NCBI RefSeq assembly: GCF_026008495.1
Contig: NZ_BQUN01000128.1
Span: forward strand, 38,838 to 102,837
DNA length: 64,000 nt
Reading direction: 5' to 3'
Source: Streptomyces sp. A012304
GTDB lineage: Bacteria; Actinomycetota; Actinomycetes; Streptomycetales; Streptomycetaceae
Shown here: positions 23,897 through 31,411 of the stretch, piece by piece
How the letters are laid out: the number at the start of each line of letters is the position of its first letter
How positions within the stretch are numbered: position 1 is the first letter of the stretch
Translations under genes and position numbers: made by a program
The notes under the pieces: generated by a model
Told to the model about the DNA's origin: nothing
The model's input: the letters and a program-made list of their open reading frames with translations, nothing else
The model's database searches: none

Positions 23897-24235
23897 ATGA
23901 AGAAGAGCGTGCTGACCCGCTACCGCGTCATGGCCTACGTCACCGGTGTGCTGCTGGTCCTGCTGACCCTGGGCGTGATCGCCAAGTACCTGCTCAAGAT
24001 GGACGGCGCGGAGAGCTTCACCAGCGTTGTGGGCATCGCGCACGGCTGGCTGTACGTGGTCTACCTGGTCTTCGCCTTCGACCTGGGCTCCAAGGCGAAG
24101 TGGCCGGTCGCCCGCCAGCTGTGGGTGCTGCTGGCCGGAACCATCCCGACCGCCGCCTTCTTCGTCGAGCGCAAGGTCAGCCGCGAGCTCGAGGCCAGTA
24201 TCGCCGAGGGTTCCCCCGCGGTCGCCAAGGCCTGA
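23897..24235 (+). CDS. DUF3817 integral membrane protein (second paralogue)
   Basis: This 112-residue protein has three predicted helices at about residues 12-30, 41-62 and 74-92, with family motifs RYRVMAYVTGVLLVLL, SVVGIAHGWLYVVYLVFAFDLGSKAKWP and GTIPTAAFFVERKV. It is paralogous to the protein at 19033-19380. The ATG at 23897 is preferred over an upstream in-frame GTG. It follows the MarR gene after the tandem repeat and is followed by a hairpin at 24240-24268. Function unknown. Confidence 0.87.
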   Translation: MKKSVLTRYRVMAYVTGVLLVLLTLGVIAKYLLKMDGAESFTSVVGIAHGWLYVVYLVFAFDLGSKAKWPVARQLWVLLAGTIPTAAFFVERKVSRELEASIAEGSPAVAKA

Positions 24236-24239
24236 GTCC

Positions 24240-24268
24240 GACCGCCGTACGGCACGCGTGCGGCGGTC
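24240..24268 (+). terminator. hairpin after the DUF3817 gene
   Basis: Arms GACCGCCG (24240-24247) and CGGCGGTC (24261-24268) flank a 13-nt loop, starting 4 nt after the stop codon. It separates the DUF3817 gene from icmA. Confidence 0.6.
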
Positions 24269-24279
24269 TGCCATCGACA

Positions 24280-24301
24280 TTTAGTTGGACGTCCTAGTAA
24301 A
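24280..24301. promoter_or_regulatory. 22-bp imperfect palindrome in front of icmA
   Basis: The AT-rich element 24280-24301 is centred on GGAC|GTCC and flanked by TTTA/TAAA; 18 of 22 positions obey dyad symmetry. It ends 8 bp before the icmA ATG, so it is likely to be an operator overlapping the promoter or 5' end. Confidence 0.55.
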
Positions 24302-24309
24302 TTTGAAGC

Positions 24310-26010
24310 ATGGACGCTGACGCCATCGAGGAGGGCCGCCGACGCTGGCAGGCCCGGTACGACGCCGCGCGCAAGCGCGAGGCGGACTTCACCACGCTCT
24401 CCGGAGACCCGGTGGAGCCGGTGTACGGGCCCCGGCCCGGCGACACGTACGACGGGTTCGAACGGATCGGCTGGCCCGGGGAGTACCCCTTCACCCGCGG
24501 GCTGTATCCGACCGGCTACCGCGGCCGCACGTGGACCATCCGGCAGTTCGCCGGGTTCGGCAACGCCGAGCAGACCAACGAGCGGTACAAGATGATCCTC
24601 GCCAACGGCGGCGGGGGCCTGTCCGTCGCCTTCGACATGCCGACCCTCATGGGCCGCGACTCCGACGACCGCCGCTCGCTCGGTGAGGTCGGGCACTGCG
24701 GGGTCGCCATCGACTCGGCGGCCGACATGGAGGTGCTGTTCAAGGACATCCCGCTCGGGGACGTCACCACCTCGATGACGATCAGCGGGCCGGCCGTGCC
24801 CGTCTTCTGCATGTACCTCGTCGCCGCCGAGCGCCAGGGCGTCGACCCCGCCGTCCTCAACGGCACGCTCCAGACCGACATCTTCAAGGAGTACATCGCG
24901 CAGAAGGAGTGGCTCTTCCCGCCCGAGCCGCACCTGCGGCTCATCGGTGACCTGATGGAGTACTGCGCGAGCGGCATCCCCGCCTACAAGCCGCTGTCCG
25001 TCTCCGGCTACCACATCCGCGAGGCGGGCGCGACGGCCGCGCAGGAGCTGGCGTACACGCTGGCGGACGGCTTCGGGTACGTCGAGCTGGGGCTCAGCCG
25101 CGGGCTGGACGTCGACGTGTTCGCGCCCGGGCTCTCCTTCTTCTTCGACGCGCACGTCGACTTCTTCGAGGAGATCGCCAAGTTCCGTGCGGCGCGGCGC
25201 ATCTGGGCGCGCTGGATGCGGGACGTCTACGGGGCGAGGACCGAGAAGGCGCAGTGGCTGCGGTTCCACACGCAGACCGCGGGTGTCTCGCTGACGGCCC
25301 AGCAGCCGTACAACAACGTGGTGCGTACGGCGGTGGAGGCGCTCGCGGCCGTGCTCGGCGGGACCAACTCCCTGCACACCAACGCCCTCGACGAGACGCT
25401 GGCGCTGCCGAGCGAGCAGGCGGCGGAGATCGCGCTGCGCACGCAGCAGGTCCTGATGGAGGAGACCGGCGTCGCCAACGTCGCGGATCCGCTGGGCGGT
25501 TCCTGGTACGTCGAGCAGCTGACGGACCGGATCGAGGCCGACGCCGAGAAGATCTTCGAGCAGATCAAGGAGCGGGGGCTGCGGGCGCACCCCGACGGGC
25601 GGCACCCGATCGGACCGGTCACGTCCGGGATCCTGCGGGGGATCGAGGACGGGTGGTTCACCGGTGAGATCGCGGAGTCGGCCTTCCGGTACCAGCAGGC
25701 ATTGGAGAAGGGCGAGAAGAAGGTCGTCGGCGTCAACGCGCACACCGGGTCGGTGACCGGGGACCTGGAGATCCTGCGGGTCAGTCACGAGGTGGAGCGC
25801 GAGCAGGTGCGGGTGCTCTCCGAGCGGCGGGCGGCGCGGGACGAGGACGCGGTGCGGGGTGCCCTCGCGGGCATGGTGGAGGCGTCCCGGTCCGGTGCCA
25901 ACATGATCGAGCCGATGCTGGTCGCGGTGCGCGCGGAGGCGACGCTGGGGGAGATCTGCGACGCGCTGCGGGAGGAGTGGGGCGTGTACACGGAGCCGGC
26001 CGGGTTCTGA
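24310..26010 (+). CDS. icmA: isobutyryl-CoA mutase large subunit IcmA
   Basis: The 566-residue protein is the TIM-barrel subunit of an adenosylcobalamin acyl-CoA mutase. It lacks the C-terminal B12-binding domain, as expected for IcmA, which needs the separate small subunit IcmB. The two specificity residues that separate isobutyryl-CoA from methylmalonyl-CoA mutases match Icm: Phe80 in TIRQFAGFGNAEQ (Tyr in MCM) and Gln198 in EYIAQKEWLFPPEP (Arg in MCM). The length equals known IcmA proteins, as I recall. It interconverts isobutyryl-CoA and n-butyryl-CoA, supplying polyketide precursors and valine catabolism. icmB is not in the window; meaB at 12.2 kb is a plausible chaperone. Confidence 0.95.
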   Translation: MDADAIEEGRRRWQARYDAARKREADFTTLSGDPVEPVYGPRPGDTYDGFERIGWPGEYPFTRGLYPTGYRGRTWTIRQFAGFGNAEQTNERYKMILANGGGGLSVAFDMPTLMGRDSDDRRSLGEVGHCGVAIDSAADMEVLFKDIPLGDVTTSMTISGPAVPVFCMYLVAAERQGVDPAVLNGTLQTDIFKEYIAQKEWLFPPEPHLRLIGDLMEYCASGIPAYKPLSVSGYHIREAGATAAQELAYTLADGFGYVELGLSRGLDVDVFAPGLSFFFDAHVDFFEEIAKFRAARRIWARWMRDVYGARTEKAQWLRFHTQTAGVSLTAQQPYNNVVRTAVEALAAVLGGTNSLHTNALDETLALPSEQAAEIALRTQQVLMEETGVANVADPLGGSWYVEQLTDRIEADAEKIFEQIKERGLRAHPDGRHPIGPVTSGILRGIEDGWFTGEIAESAFRYQQALEKGEKKVVGVNAHTGSVTGDLEILRVSHEVEREQVRVLSERRAARDEDAVRGALAGMVEASRSGANMIEPMLVAVRAEATLGEICDALREEWGVYTEPAGF

Positions 26011-26027
26011 GCCGTCGGGGCCGCTGC

Positions 26028-26061
26028 GCGCCGGCCTGGGCGCCGGTGCGCAGGCCGGCGC
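26028..26061. terminator. bidirectional hairpin between icmA and tetR
   Basis: An 11-bp perfect stem (GCGCCGGCCTG at 26028-26038 with CAGGCCGGCGC at 26051-26061) and a 12-nt loop lie in the 66-bp gap between two convergent genes. Confidence 0.7.
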
Positions 26062-26076
26062 CCGTCGGCCCAGGAC

Positions 26077-26685
26077 TTAGCCCAGGCCGGAGAGCAGGAT
26101 CCGGGTGAAGCCCCGTACCCACTCCTCGTCCGCCGGTTCCGCGCTCACCAGGGTCCTGTGCACCACCGCGCCCGCGACCATGTCGAAGATGAGGTCAACC
26201 GTACGGGTGGATTCCGAGGGGTCGGTCTCCGGGGGGAGTTCGCCGCGCGACTGGGCGCGGGCGCGGCCCTCCAGCACCAGACCCTTCTGGGGTTCGACGA
26301 TGGAGGCGCGGATGCGGTCGCGCAGGGCGTCGTCGCGGGTGGCCTCGGCGATCACCGCCATCAGGCCGCTCCTGGCCTCCGGGCGGGCGAGGATCGCCGC
26401 GAACTGGAGGACCACGCCCTCTATGTCGGCGGCGAGGCTGCCGCGGTCGGGGAGTTCGAGTTCGCCGAAGAGTTCGGCCACCGCGTCGACGACGAGTTCG
26501 TTCTTGCCGGCCCAGCGGCGGTAGAGGGTGGTTTTCGCAACCCCGGCGCGCGTCGCCACGTCTCCCAGGGTGAGCTTGGACCAGCCCTGCTCGACCAGAG
26601 CCTCCCGCGTCGCGGCCAGGATCGCGGCGTCCGCGGCGGCGCTGCGCGGACGGCCCGCGCGGGCGGCAGGGGTGCGGCTCTGCAT
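26077..26685 (-). CDS. TetR family transcriptional regulator
   Basis: This 202-residue TetR regulator has an N-terminal arm (RTPAARAGRPRSAAADAAIL), the helix-turn-helix TREALVEQGWSKLTLGDVATRAGVAKTTLYRRWAGKNELVVDAV and a C-terminal TetR_C_11-like ligand domain (MAVIAEATRDDALRDRIRASIVEPQK, LIFDMVAGAVVHRTLVS). The start is the ATG at 26685; the frame is open much further upstream but through promoter sequence. A 7-bp-arm inverted repeat at 26769-26785 is the likely operator. Divergent from the thioredoxin-TPR gene at 26898. Confidence 0.92.
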   Translation of the reverse strand: MQSRTPAARAGRPRSAAADAAILAATREALVEQGWSKLTLGDVATRAGVAKTTLYRRWAGKNELVVDAVAELFGELELPDRGSLAADIEGVVLQFAAILARPEARSGLMAVIAEATRDDALRDRIRASIVEPQKGLVLEGRARAQSRGELPPETDPSESTRTVDLIFDMVAGAVVHRTLVSAEPADEEWVRGFTRILLSGLG

Positions 26686-26768
26686 TCTTCGACCATATCC
26701 GGGGAAAGCAGGGTCGCAGTGAGGGAGATCACCGGGGAGTCGGCCCGCGGACAGCCCTCGGAGCATTA

Positions 26769-26785
26769 CGCTACGACGCGTAGCG
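26769..26785. promoter_or_regulatory. candidate TetR operator
   Basis: CGCTACG-ACG-CGTAGCG, perfect 7-bp arms with a 3-bp centre, 83 bp before the tetR start and 112 bp before the divergent gene. Its sequence class (CGCTACG...CGTAGCG) is common for actinobacterial TetR autoregulatory sites. Confidence 0.6.
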
Positions 26786-26897
26786 AAAGCTTGTGGCGGA
26801 CGTCCGCAGGCGAGCGATCCCCCGGCGCGGGGTGGGGACCCGGCGCACATTTCGGATCGCTTTTCACGCACACGCGGGAACGGGGGAGGATAGACGC

Positions 26898-27872
26898 ATG
26901 CAGCCACGGAACATGTCCATGAGCGGAGTCGTCGACCTCGCCGCGGTGAAGGCGGCCCAGGAGGCCAAGGCGAAGGCGGAGCAGGCGCGGGCCGAAGCCG
27001 CCCGGCAGGGCGGGACGGGGGCCGTGTCGCCGGCCGACCTCGTGATCGACGTCGATGAGGCAGGGTTCGAGCGGGACGTCCTCCAGCGGTCCGCCGAGGT
27101 GCCCGTCGTCATCGACTTCTGGGCCGAGTGGTGTCAGCCCTGCAAGCAGCTGAGCCCGGTGCTGGAGCGGCTCGCCGTCGAGTACGACGGGCGCTTCCTG
27201 CTGGCCAAGATCGACGTCGACGCCAACCAGATGCTGATGCAGCAGTTCGGGGTCCAGGGGATCCCGGCCGTGTTCGCCGTCGTGGCCGGGCAGGCGCTGC
27301 CGCTCTTCCAGGGCGCGGCCGGTGAGGCGCAGATCCGGCAGACCCTCGACCAGCTGGTGCAGGTCGCCGAGCAGCGCTTCGGGCTGACCGGCCTGACCGT
27401 CGACCCCGACGCCGAGCCCGGCGGCCCCGCCCAGGCCCAGGCCGTGCAGGCCGGCCCGTACGACGCCCTGCTCGAAGCCGCCGTACAGGCGCTGGACGCC
27501 GGTGACTTCGGCGGCGCGGTGCGCGCGTACCAGAACGTGCTCGCGGACGACCCGGGCAACACCGAGGCCCGACTCGGGCTCGCGCAGGCCGAGTTGCTCC
27601 AGCGGGTGCAGGGCATGGACCCGCAGCAGGTGCGCAAGGACGCCGCCGAGAAGCCGAAGGACGCGCAGGCCCAGATCGCCGCCGCCGACCTCGATCTGGT
27701 GGGCGGTCATGTGGAGGACGCGTTCGGGCGGCTCATCGAGACCGTGCAGCGCACGGCCGGTGAGGAGCGGGACGCCGTACGGCTGCGGCTGCTGGAGCTG
27801 TTCGAGGTGGTCGGGCCCGAGGACCCGCGGGTGACCGCGGCGCGGCGGGCGCTGGCGCGGGCCCTTTTCTGA
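26898..27872 (+). CDS. thioredoxin-TPR co-chaperone, CnoX/YbbN type
   Basis: This 324-residue protein has an Ala/Lys-rich N-terminal helix (residues ~12-38), a thioredoxin fold with WAEWCQPCKQLSP (Cys79 and Cys82) and the cis-Pro segment VQGIPAVFAVV, then a C-terminal TPR-like region (LLEAAVQALDAGDFGGAVRAYQNVLADDPGNTEA and LDLVGGHVEDAFGRLIETV). This architecture matches CnoX/YbbN chaperedoxins, which hold unfolded proteins and pass them to GroEL. Unlike E. coli YbbN (SxxC), it keeps CxxC, so it may retain redox activity. The ATG at 26898 follows GGGGGAGGA. Divergent from TetR. Confidence 0.9.
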   Translation: MQPRNMSMSGVVDLAAVKAAQEAKAKAEQARAEAARQGGTGAVSPADLVIDVDEAGFERDVLQRSAEVPVVIDFWAEWCQPCKQLSPVLERLAVEYDGRFLLAKIDVDANQMLMQQFGVQGIPAVFAVVAGQALPLFQGAAGEAQIRQTLDQLVQVAEQRFGLTGLTVDPDAEPGGPAQAQAVQAGPYDALLEAAVQALDAGDFGGAVRAYQNVLADDPGNTEARLGLAQAELLQRVQGMDPQQVRKDAAEKPKDAQAQIAAADLDLVGGHVEDAFGRLIETVQRTAGEERDAVRLRLLELFEVVGPEDPRVTAARRALARALF

Positions 27873-27969
27873 TCCGGGTCGGGGGGCCGGTTCTGACCAG
27901 TCGCTAAACGCCGGGGCCTGTGACGCCCGGGTGAAAGTTCTGCCGACACCGTGCCGATGCGGCCGCGCT

Positions 27970-27986
27970 TTACCAAATCTTGGTAA
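27970..27986. promoter_or_regulatory. inverted repeat TTACCAA-N3-TTGGTAA
   Basis: Perfect 7-bp arms with ATC in the centre, about 100 bp after the CnoX stop. It is flanked by an outer GGCCGCG/CGCGGCC repeat, so it could also fold as a terminator-like stem. Confidence 0.45.
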
Positions 27987-28125
27987 TCGCGGCCGCTGTT
28001 ACTCGTAGTAAGTCGACGACGTTGATCTGTCGGATTGTGTCCAGCGATCCCCGTTTTTGTCCTGGGCATGGCTGACACCGAGCGTCGTCGGCCGAGACCT
28101 GTGGGTCGTTGTTCGGTTATCCGGC

Positions 28126-28143
28126 CGTTACTAGCGAGTAACG
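28126..28143. promoter_or_regulatory. inverted repeat CGTTACT-N4-AGTAACG
   Basis: Perfect 7-bp arms with AGCG in the centre. It resembles the TTAC/GTAA dyads used by several actinobacterial TetR lipid regulators; assignment to any regulator is inference. Confidence 0.45.
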
Positions 28144-28522
28144 AACCCCCTTGTGCGGGCGGCGAGAATGCACCACGATCGGCCACGCTCGGTCCATTCC
28201 CGTACCCCGACAGCCGGTTGGGTCAACGGGTTTTCCTGGGTCCCCACCGAGCAGGGCCGGACGGCAGTGACGCCGGCTCTTGGGCAGGGGGGTCTTCGCC
28301 ACGGCGAAGCCTGTCCAGCAAGGTTGTGCGTGATGCGTGTCAGGCGCGACCAGTGGTTGTCGCTCGGGGGTGATCGCCGGTGATTCGGGCGCGGTTCGCG
28401 CCTCCGAGTGCGGGCGCTCTCCTTCCCGAGGACGTAGCACTTCTCCCATCCCTGCCCGGCCGACCCGCCGTATTCCGGCGGTGAACCGGGATCAGGAGAT
28501 GTACGTCCGAGAAGGAGGAAAT

Positions 28523-29167
28523 ATGGAGTCCCAAGTGCGTGGCGGGACCAGATGGAAGCGGTTCGCTGTGGTGATGGTGCCCAGCGTCGCCGCCGCAGCA
28601 TGTGTGGGTATAGGCCTGGCGCAGGGTGCCCTCGCGGCGTCGTTCAGCGTCTCCGGCCAGCAGTTCAAGGTGACGGCCGGTCACCTGCACGGTGAGGGCT
28701 TCGCCCAGTACGGCGGCATCGACAGCGTCTACACGTCGACCGACGGCAAGACCAAGACGCAGGTTCCGGTCGCGATCTCGTCGTTCGACGACGCGACGAT
28801 CACCAAGATGTGCCAGTCGGTCAAGACGGAGATTCCCCTCATAGGGAAGACGATCTACCTCCGTCTCGAGGCCGGCAACAACGCCCAGAAGCCGGTCGTT
28901 GCCGAGAACCTCTACATCGACGTCGCCCAGCTCGACGCCGACGCGGAGTTCAAGAACATCGACATCGGCGTCGCGGTCAAGGACAAGACGCGTGGCCCGG
29001 CCAACAGGGACGAGGCCACCACCCTGCCGGGCGGCTTCGCCCAGCAGGCGGAGACCGCCGACCTCTACGGCGTCAAGCAGACGGCGTGGGCGACCACGGC
29101 GGGCACGTTCAAGCTGAGCGGCCTGTCGATGCGCCTCGGCACGGACGCCAAGATGGAGTGCTACTGA
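28523..29167 (+). CDS. DUF6230 family exported protein
   Basis: This 214-residue protein has an N-terminal membrane or signal segment (RWKRFAVVMVPSVAAAACVGIGLAQGALA, residues ~11-39), then a beta-rich domain beginning FSVSGQQFKVTAGHLHGEGFAQYG and ending MRLGTDAKMECY. The DUF6230 assignment is from recall of this N-terminus (ASFAVSGQ-FKV) and the genomic pairing with DUF6114; older databases mislabel it a cholesterol esterase. The ATG at 28523 has an AAGGAGG site. It heads a three-gene cluster. Function unknown; an exported envelope protein is the simplest reading. Confidence 0.82.
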   Translation: MESQVRGGTRWKRFAVVMVPSVAAAACVGIGLAQGALAASFSVSGQQFKVTAGHLHGEGFAQYGGIDSVYTSTDGKTKTQVPVAISSFDDATITKMCQSVKTEIPLIGKTIYLRLEAGNNAQKPVVAENLYIDVAQLDADAEFKNIDIGVAVKDKTRGPANRDEATTLPGGFAQQAETADLYGVKQTAWATTAGTFKLSGLSMRLGTDAKMECY

Positions 29168-29263
29168 CGGCTTCCGTCACCGGGGTGTCCCGGGGTGGCT
29201 GAGCCGCCCCAGGGGAATCCGCCAGGGGCGGGGGAGCCGGCGGCTTCTCCGCCCCGCGGGCCC

Positions 29264-29283
29264 GCCCGGCCCTTGAGCCGGGC
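29264..29283 (+). terminator. possible hairpin between the DUF6230 and DUF6114 genes
   Basis: GCCCGGC (29264-29270) pairs with GCCGGGC (29277-29283) around a 6-nt loop, within a 202-bp gap. A second stem (GGGGTGGCT/AGCCGCCCC) lies near 29192-29210. They may attenuate rather than end the operon. Confidence 0.4.
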
Positions 29284-29369
29284 ACCTTCGCCCTCTCAGA
29301 CTTTCCGGCTTCTCCACGCATACGGCCGAGCCGGTACGTACTTCCACCGGACCCAGGGAGCTGTTTTCC

Positions 29370-29954
29370 ATGAGTGCCGAGACTCCGGTCCAGAGCGCCG
29401 GGAGCTTCGCCCGGCTGCGTCTGCGCTTCCGTGACTGGCGGGGCACCCGGCCGTTCTGGGCAGGCCTGTTCACCCTGCTCGGCGGGGTGCCGATCGCCTA
29501 CTTCCCGTACGCCACGCTCAAGCTGGGCACCATGTCGATCGCCATGTCGACCACCGCCGGTGCCGGTTCGCTGATCATCGGCGTACTGCTGATCACGCTG
29601 GGCCTGACCATGTGGTTCCAGCAGGCCACCCGGGTCTTCGCCGGTATCGCGTCGATCCTCCTCGCGCTGGTGTCGTTGGTGGTCGCCAACATCGGCGGCT
29701 TCATCGTCGGCTTCCTGCTGGCGCTGATCGGCGGGGCGCTCGCTCTCTCCTGGGTGCCCGGCAAGCCGGCCGCCGAGGGCGCCGTGCCGCAGGGCGCCGA
29801 GCCCGCGCCCACCACGGACGGCGTCCCGGACCCCGCCCCGCGGGCCGTCGCCGGTGAGCCGGTCGCACCTCAGCCCTGGAACGAGCGGGCCGAGGGCGGC
29901 GACCCGCACGCCGACGAGGCGAAGGAGCCGAACGGGGTGCACCGTGTCGGCTGA
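29370..29954 (+). CDS. DUF6114 family membrane protein
   Basis: This 194-residue protein begins with a basic N-terminus (RLRLRFRDWRGTRPFWAGLF), and then has three or four hydrophobic helices between about residues 31 and 130 (FTLLGGVPIAYFPYATL, AGAGSLIIGVLLITLGLTMWF, FAGIASILLALVSLVVANIGGF, FLLALIGGALALSWV). The last ~60 residues are a Pro/Ala/acidic cytoplasmic tail. DUF6114 proteins often follow DUF6230 genes. It overlaps the next gene by 11 nt, so they are co-translated. Function unknown. Confidence 0.82.
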   Translation: MSAETPVQSAGSFARLRLRFRDWRGTRPFWAGLFTLLGGVPIAYFPYATLKLGTMSIAMSTTAGAGSLIIGVLLITLGLTMWFQQATRVFAGIASILLALVSLVVANIGGFIVGFLLALIGGALALSWVPGKPAAEGAVPQGAEPAPTTDGVPDPAPRAVAGEPVAPQPWNERAEGGDPHADEAKEPNGVHRVG

Positions 29955-31317
29955 CGAGGTCCGCGGCAACAGCTCGGCCTCTCCCGACCGGCCGAGAGGC
30001 GGAGGGCGCCACGCGGCGCCGAAGAAGCCGCTGCTCACCCGCTTCCACATGCCGGCCGGCAAGGCGATAGCGATGGCCGCGATGCCCACGGCCGTCCTCA
30101 TGGGCATGGGGTTCACGCCGACGCTCGCCGTCGCCGACGACCAGCCGACGACGAACAGCAAGCTGGCCGACGAGTACAAGGACTGTGTGGCGGCGCTGGA
30201 GGGCGCGGACGCGTCCGCCTCGCCCTCGCCCTCACCCTCGGCCTCCGAGAGCCCCAGCGAGTCCGAGGACGGCTCCCAGGACGACTCCGCGGACGACGCG
30301 TCGGGTTCCCAGGACTCCGCGGACAAGGGCGGCGCGTCGGAAGGGTCCTCGTCGGATTCAGGTTCCGACGACAAGGCCGAGCCCGAGCCGTCGGCGTCCT
30401 CGGCGCCCGCCCCCTCGCAGGAGAAGCCGACGTCGCCCTCCGCCGGCGACACCACGACGGCGAGCCCCTCGCCCTCCGAGACGAGCAAGAACGTCCTGGA
30501 GACCATCGGTGACGCCATCAAGGACGTCTTCGACGGTGACGACTCCGCGGACACGGCCTCCGGGGCGAGCCCGTCGCCGTCCGCCTCCCCCTCGGCGTCC
30601 GCCGGCGGGTCGTCGGACTCCGGCTCCTCGGGTTCCTCCGGTTCCTCGGAGACCTCCGGCAAGGACGACTCCGCCGGGGGCACGGTCAAGGACACGACCG
30701 ACGCCGTCACCGACAAGGTGAAGGACACCGTCGAGGGGGCCGAGGAAGCGGCGGAGGACGCCGCGAAGGCCGCCGAGGAGACCGCCGAGCAGGCCACCGC
30801 CTCGCCCAGCCCCTCCGCCGGCTCCAGCACCGCCCCGGAGGACTGCCTCGCCGCCACGGACGACGAGGGCGGCGTGGACAACAAGGTGCCCGTGGCGGAC
30901 GACCCGTGGTACCTCCAGGCCAGTTCGCTGCTGCTCAAGGGCTCGGACTACCAGGGCGTCGTCGAGGTGAAGACGTCCGGCGGAGCCAAGAAGAAGGTGC
31001 TGAAGTACGTCATCTCCGACGGCACCGACATCGGCGATCTGCACCAGCTGGTGAACGACAAGAACTCCGGCAAGGTCTACCACGTGCAGGCCGCCAAGGG
31101 CTCGACCTCGACGATCCGCGACGGCGACACGATCATGTACACCGAGAGCATCTCGGGGAACCTGTTCGGCCTGATCCCGGTCACGTTCAGCCCCGAGCAC
31201 CCGCCGCCGCTGAACATCCCGCTGATCTACTTCACCAACGTGAAGGTCACCCAGGCCGCGCAGTTCGGCGGCACCCTGCACATCCCGGGCATGCAGGTGT
31301 ACACCACCGACAAGTAG
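29944..31317 (+). CDS. exported Ser/Asp/Glu-rich protein with conserved C-terminal domain
   Basis: This 457-residue protein has a basic N-terminus, a hydrophobic segment around residues 38-62 (GKAIAMAAMPTAVLMGMGFTPTLAVA), then a ~240-residue acidic low-complexity region of Ser, Asp, Glu and Pro (SPSPSPSASESPSESEDGS, DDSADDASGSQD). A conserved C-terminal domain of ~150 residues starts at DPWYLQASSLLLKGSDYQG and ends in THIPGM-like GTLHIPGMQVYTTDK. GTG 29944 overlaps the DUF6114 gene by 11 nt. The acidic region may be an extended wall-spanning linker. I recognise no enzyme domain. Confidence 0.85.
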   Translation: MSADEVRGNSSASPDRPRGGGRHAAPKKPLLTRFHMPAGKAIAMAAMPTAVLMGMGFTPTLAVADDQPTTNSKLADEYKDCVAALEGADASASPSPSPSASESPSESEDGSQDDSADDASGSQDSADKGGASEGSSSDSGSDDKAEPEPSASSAPAPSQEKPTSPSAGDTTTASPSPSETSKNVLETIGDAIKDVFDGDDSADTASGASPSPSASPSASAGGSSDSGSSGSSGSSETSGKDDSAGGTVKDTTDAVTDKVKDTVEGAEEAAEDAAKAAEETAEQATASPSPSAGSSTAPEDCLAATDDEGGVDNKVPVADDPWYLQASSLLLKGSDYQGVVEVKTSGGAKKKVLKYVISDGTDIGDLHQLVNDKNSGKVYHVQAAKGSTSTIRDGDTIMYTESISGNLFGLIPVTFSPEHPPPLNIPLIYFTNVKVTQAAQFGGTLHIPGMQVYTTDK

Positions 31318-31344
31318 CCGGCCGGTCCGCGGACCCGACGCACG

Positions 31345-31379
31345 CCGAGGGCGCCTCCTGTCACAGGAGGCGCCCTCGG
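31345..31379. terminator. bidirectional terminator between the DUF6230 cluster and pyk
   Basis: A perfect 16-bp stem (31345-31360 with 31364-31379; CCGAGGGCGCCTCCTG arm) and a TCA loop lie in the 94-bp gap between two convergent genes. The symmetry indicates that it acts in both directions. Confidence 0.85.
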
Positions 31380-31411
31380 TGCTGCACGCGGGCACCGACG
31401 GCCCGCGGGGC

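Larger units (their letters stand above)
27873..28522. other. 650-bp intergenic leader with three TTAC/GTAA inverted repeats
   Basis: No credible gene is visible. It contains three inverted repeats of related type: TTACCAA-ATC-TTGGTAA (27970-27986, set inside a larger GGCCGCG/CGCGGCC repeat), TTACT-CGT-AGTAA (27999-28011) and CGTTACT-AGCG-AGTAACG (28126-28143). The last ~380 bp before the DUF6230 start has no obvious coding content and ends in a strong GAAGGAGGAA ribosome-binding site. Confidence 0.6.

Noticed and set aside
28523..29167. Cholesterol esterase
   Set aside because: Older databases use this label for related proteins, but no serine-hydrolase GxSxG motif or fold is present.
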